64,000 nucleotides of DNA, from contig DASWVB010000033.1 of the NCBI GenBank assembly GCA_036401375.1, positions 43,580 to 107,579 on the forward strand, in the 5' to 3' direction. A program made the position numbers and the translations under genes. The stretch comes from DASWUZ01 sp036401375. GTDB lineage: Bacteria; Acidobacteriota; Terriglobia; Terriglobales; Acidobacteriaceae. Numbering within the stretch: the first letter of the stretch is position 1; each line of letters begins with the position of its first letter. The notes beneath the pieces were generated by a model, which saw only the letters and a program-made list of their open reading frames with translations, had not been told where the DNA came from and searched no databases. Positions 61,307-64,000 of this stretch are shown piece after piece.

Positions 61307-64000
61307 TTAGACGGCTGCCGCCTCGGTCAGCTCGAGGTCGTCAAGCAGAGACCTTATCTCGGCCATCACCTCGTGTGGGCCGGACGCGGCGAGCGGGTAG
61401 CGAAGCACTCCCTGGGGCGTAAACTGTGCGCCGCGCCTGGCGTTCCTGGCGACGAGCTGCATCAGGCGGCCCGGATCGACGTTGGCCTTTTCCGTGAAGC
61501 GGAGATGGAGTTGATCGCGCTTGCGGTCTACCTGGGAGACGCCCACGCGCTCGCACTCGAGCCGCAGCGTGGCCGCGGCGAGCAGGTGCAGCACGCTCTC
61601 CGGCGGCTCCCCATAGCGGTCGAGGAGCTCGGCCCGTACGTCGACGATCGTTGCCTCACTCTCCGCACTTGCGATGCGCTTATAGATGCGCAGGCGCTGG
61701 TTCTCTTCAGGGATATAGCTCTCGTCGATGCGGAGGCTGATGCCGAGATTGAGCTGTGTGGCGGCGCGCGGATCGCGCTCCTCACCCTTGAGCTTGCTGA
61801 CGGCTTCTTCGAGCATGGTGGTGTACATTTCGAAGCCGACGGCCTCGATGTGTCCGCTCTGCTCGCCGCCGAGCATGTTGCCGGCACCTCGTAATTCCAG
61901 ATCAAGAGCGGCAATCTTGAAGCCCGCCCCAAGGTCTGAGAATTCCTTGAGTGCGGCCAGTCTGCGGCGGGCTATCTCGGTCAGCTCCTGCTCCGGCGGG
62001 ATAAGCAGGTAGGCGTAGGCGCGGCGATTGGAGCGCCCAACGCGGCCACGCAACTGGTAGAGCTCCGAAAGCCCATGACGGTCGGCGCGGTTACAGATGA
62101 TGGTGTTGGCAAGCGGAATGTCGAGGCCGTTTTCGATGATAGTCGTGGCGACGAGGACGTCGTACTCGTGATGCATGAAGGTGAGCATGACGCGCTCAAG
62201 TTCAGCCTCGCCCATCTGCCCGTGGCCGACGGTGACGCGTGCTTCGGGGACGAGCTCGCGAATCTTCGCGGCGATCTCGTAGATGGTTTCGACCCGGTTG
62301 TGGACGAAGTAGACCTGTCCGCCGCGTTCGAGCTCGACCTCGACCGCGGAGCGGATTAATTTCTCGTCAAACTTGGCGACCACGGTCTGGATGGCCATGC
62401 GGTCCTTGGGCGGGGTCTCGATCACGCTCATGTCGCGCAAGCCGACCAGTGACATATGCAGCGTGCGGGGGATAGGCGTCGCCGACATCGCGAGCACATC
62501 GATCTCGCGGCGCATCTGCTTGAGGCGCTCCTTGTGGCGCACGCCGAAGCGCTGCTCTTCGTCGACGACCAGCAGGCCGAGGTTATGGAAGATGAGGTCT
62601 TTTGAGAGGAGGCGGTGAGTGCCGATGAGGATGTCGATCTGGCCGTTCTCCACCTTCTCGAGGATCGCCTTTTGCTCCTTCGGCGAGCGAAAGCGGGAGA
62701 TCATTTCGATGTTGATGGGAAACTGTTTAAAGCGGGACTTGAAGGTCTCGTAATGCTGGAAGCTGAGGATGGTGGTGGGGGTGAGGACCGCGACCTGCTT
62801 GCCGTCCTGCACGGCCTTGAAGGCGGCGCGCATGGCGACCTCGGTCTTGCCGTAGCCAACGTCTCCGCAGAGCAGGCGGTCCATGGGAAGGGTCGACTCC
62901 ATATCGCGCTTGATGTCCGCGATGGCGGAGAGCTGGTCGTCGGTCTCGTTGTAGTCGAAGGCGTCTTCAAACTCGCGCTGGAACTCGTTGTCGGGCGGAA
63001 AGGCGTGGCCCTCGGCTGCCTTACGCTGGGCGTAAAGCTTCAGCAGTTCATCCGCCATGTCCTCCATGGCCTTCTTGACGCGCGCCTTGGTCTTGGCCCA
63101 CTGCTGCGAGCCGAGGCGGTTGAGGATCGGCGGAGGTCCCGCGTCCGTCGAGCGGTACTTCTGGATGAGGTCGAGGCGGGTGAGCGGGACGTAGAGGCGC
63201 GACTGCTCGGCGAACTCGAGCACCATGAACTCGACGGTTACGCCATCCTGCTCGATCTCTTTGAGGCCCAGGTAGCGGGCGAATCCGTGCTCGACGTGAA
63301 CGACGTAATCGCCAACCGTGAGGTCGCGAAAATCGGAGACGAAGGCGGCCGTCTTTGACTTTTTCGGCGCTGGCCGGGCGGTGACGTCGGCTTCGTCGGA
63401 GAGATCGTTGGCTCCGAAGATGACAAGATTCGAGTCGGGGAAGCTGACACCATTGGCCATGGCGGTGCGGGCGATGATGGGAGTGCGATAGTCCCCGGCG
63501 AGATAGCTCGATTCGTCGTAGACGTTCTCGCTGCCGGTGTGCTGGGTACGGCTGCCGAGGCGATAGGGCAGCCCATATTCACGCAGCAGGGTGGCGAGCC
63601 GTTCGACCTCACCCTGGTTGGGCGTGGCCAGCAGAATGCGTGTCTCCTGCGCCATGAGAGTCTTGATCTGCTCGATGAAGGCGGGTATCTGGCCGTGAAA
63701 GCGCAGGGTTGGACGGGAGGAGAACTCGACCTCGCCGAGGGTGGTGTCTTCCTCGAGGATGTCGACGATGCCGAGTTGATCGATGTCGAGGCCCGGCCTG
63801 GAGGCAAGGGTCGGCAACAGCAGGTCTGGCTCGAGGTAGATGTCCTCGGGGGTGATGAGGGAGCCGATGCCGCTGCGATCATGGCGCTGCTGCACCTTGG
63901 TCCACCAGCGCTCCGCCTGATTTTTGATCATGGCGGGCTCTTCGATGAAGACCTGGACCCGCGGAAACAGGTCAAGTATCGTCCCGTGCGCGCCGGCGAC
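61307..64000 (-). CDS. mfd: Transcription-repair coupling factor Mfd, partial
   Basis: 897 codons present; the gene runs off the right edge without its start (the frame is open through 64000; an internal ATG at 63931 is not the start). Mfd releases stalled RNA polymerase and recruits UvrA. The RNAP-interacting (CarD-like) domain is seen as DLTVGDYVVHVEHGFARYLG. The RecG-like helicase has Walker A GDVGYGKTEVAMRAA, DEEQ in LLVVDEEQRFGV, AMSATPIPRTLHMS and GRVGRSNRRAYAYLLIP. The TRCF C-terminal domain ends ELTEAAAV. The N-terminal UvrB-like region, about 250-300 residues, is outside the window. Confidence 0.96.
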   Translation of the reverse strand, partial: VAGAHGTILDLFPRVQVFIEEPAMIKNQAERWWTKVQQRHDRSGIGSLITPEDIYLEPDLLLPTLASRPGLDIDQLGIVDILEEDTTLGEVEFSSRPTLRFHGQIPAFIEQIKTLMAQETRILLATPNQGEVERLATLLREYGLPYRLGSRTQHTGSENVYDESSYLAGDYRTPIIARTAMANGVSFPDSNLVIFGANDLSDEADVTARPAPKKSKTAAFVSDFRDLTVGDYVVHVEHGFARYLGLKEIEQDGVTVEFMVLEFAEQSRLYVPLTRLDLIQKYRSTDAGPPPILNRLGSQQWAKTKARVKKAMEDMADELLKLYAQRKAAEGHAFPPDNEFQREFEDAFDYNETDDQLSAIADIKRDMESTLPMDRLLCGDVGYGKTEVAMRAAFKAVQDGKQVAVLTPTTILSFQHYETFKSRFKQFPINIEMISRFRSPKEQKAILEKVENGQIDILIGTHRLLSKDLIFHNLGLLVVDEEQRFGVRHKERLKQMRREIDVLAMSATPIPRTLHMSLVGLRDMSVIETPPKDRMAIQTVVAKFDEKLIRSAVEVELERGGQVYFVHNRVETIYEIAAKIRELVPEARVTVGHGQMGEAELERVMLTFMHHEYDVLVATTIIENGLDIPLANTIICNRADRHGLSELYQLRGRVGRSNRRAYAYLLIPPEQELTEIARRRLAALKEFSDLGAGFKIAALDLELRGAGNMLGGEQSGHIEAVGFEMYTTMLEEAVSKLKGEERDPRAATQLNLGISLRIDESYIPEENQRLRIYKRIASAESEATIVDVRAELLDRYGEPPESVLHLLAAATLRLECERVGVSQVDRKRDQLHLRFTEKANVDPGRLMQLVARNARRGAQFTPQGVLRYPLAASGPHEVMAEIRSLLDDLELTEAAAV

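Overview
The window reads as a stretch of a GC-rich, Gram-negative, soil-type chromosome. The best fit is Acidobacteriota, class Terriglobia (relatives of Granulicella, Terriglobus or Edaphobacter). The main reason is three roughly 800-residue permeases with duplicated MacB/FtsX domains, the family called acidobacterial duplicated orphan permeases (ADOP). TolC-like and beta-barrel proteins, many Sec signal peptides and a UTP-glucose/CDP-sugar gene set show a double membrane. Genus is inference. I saw no tRNA, rRNA, CRISPR array or recognisable transposase.

Layout. 1-9 kb: the start of a HigB/RelE-like toxin with its palindromic operator, a cytidylate-kinase-like protein, MutS2, two small membrane proteins, HU with a promoter and terminators, a DUF2461 protein and two secreted proteins of unknown role. 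9-12.6 kb: a coiled-coil protein overlapping an RlpA/SPOR lipoprotein, a DrrAB-type ABC exporter, and a TM2/zinc-ribbon protein. 12.7-17.2 kb: an unknown protein, a 156-nt nested inverted repeat, a YhiN-family flavoprotein broken by a one-base frameshift, Maf, and an isoaspartyl peptidase. 17.3-26.5 kb: degradative and secreted functions (GH97, a DUF1800 lipoprotein with Ig and TIG domains plus its DUF1501 partner, GH18) and a short RecQ.

26.7-34.1 kb is a surface-sugar locus. RfbF and RfbG make CDP-4-keto-6-deoxyglucose and RfbH begins its 3-deoxygenation. A RmlD-like reductase, a membrane-anchored family 2 glycosyltransferase and a polytopic glycosyltransferase-like protein lie with them. 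The ferredoxin-type reductase that normally works with RfbH is absent from the window.

34.2-49.7 kb is the most striking region: nine genes on the minus strand with small gaps or overlaps. In transcription order they are an ADOP permease, an HlyD adaptor, a MacB-type ATPase, two ADOP permeases, a second ATPase, a TolC-like outer-membrane protein, a sigma-54-dependent NtrX-like regulator and an NtrY-like kinase. A sigma-54-like promoter and an upstream dyad precede the first gene, so the operon looks like a self-regulated, self-contained envelope efflux system.

50-64 kb: a hypothetical gene fragment, an RNase HI with an added tail, an ECF sigma / zinc-finger HEAT anti-sigma / double-PDZ envelope-stress group, an orphan radical SAM protein, a DsbA-like thioredoxin, a beta-barrel protein, a GT39-like protein, an FtsX-like permease, GalU, and most of Mfd, which runs off the right edge.
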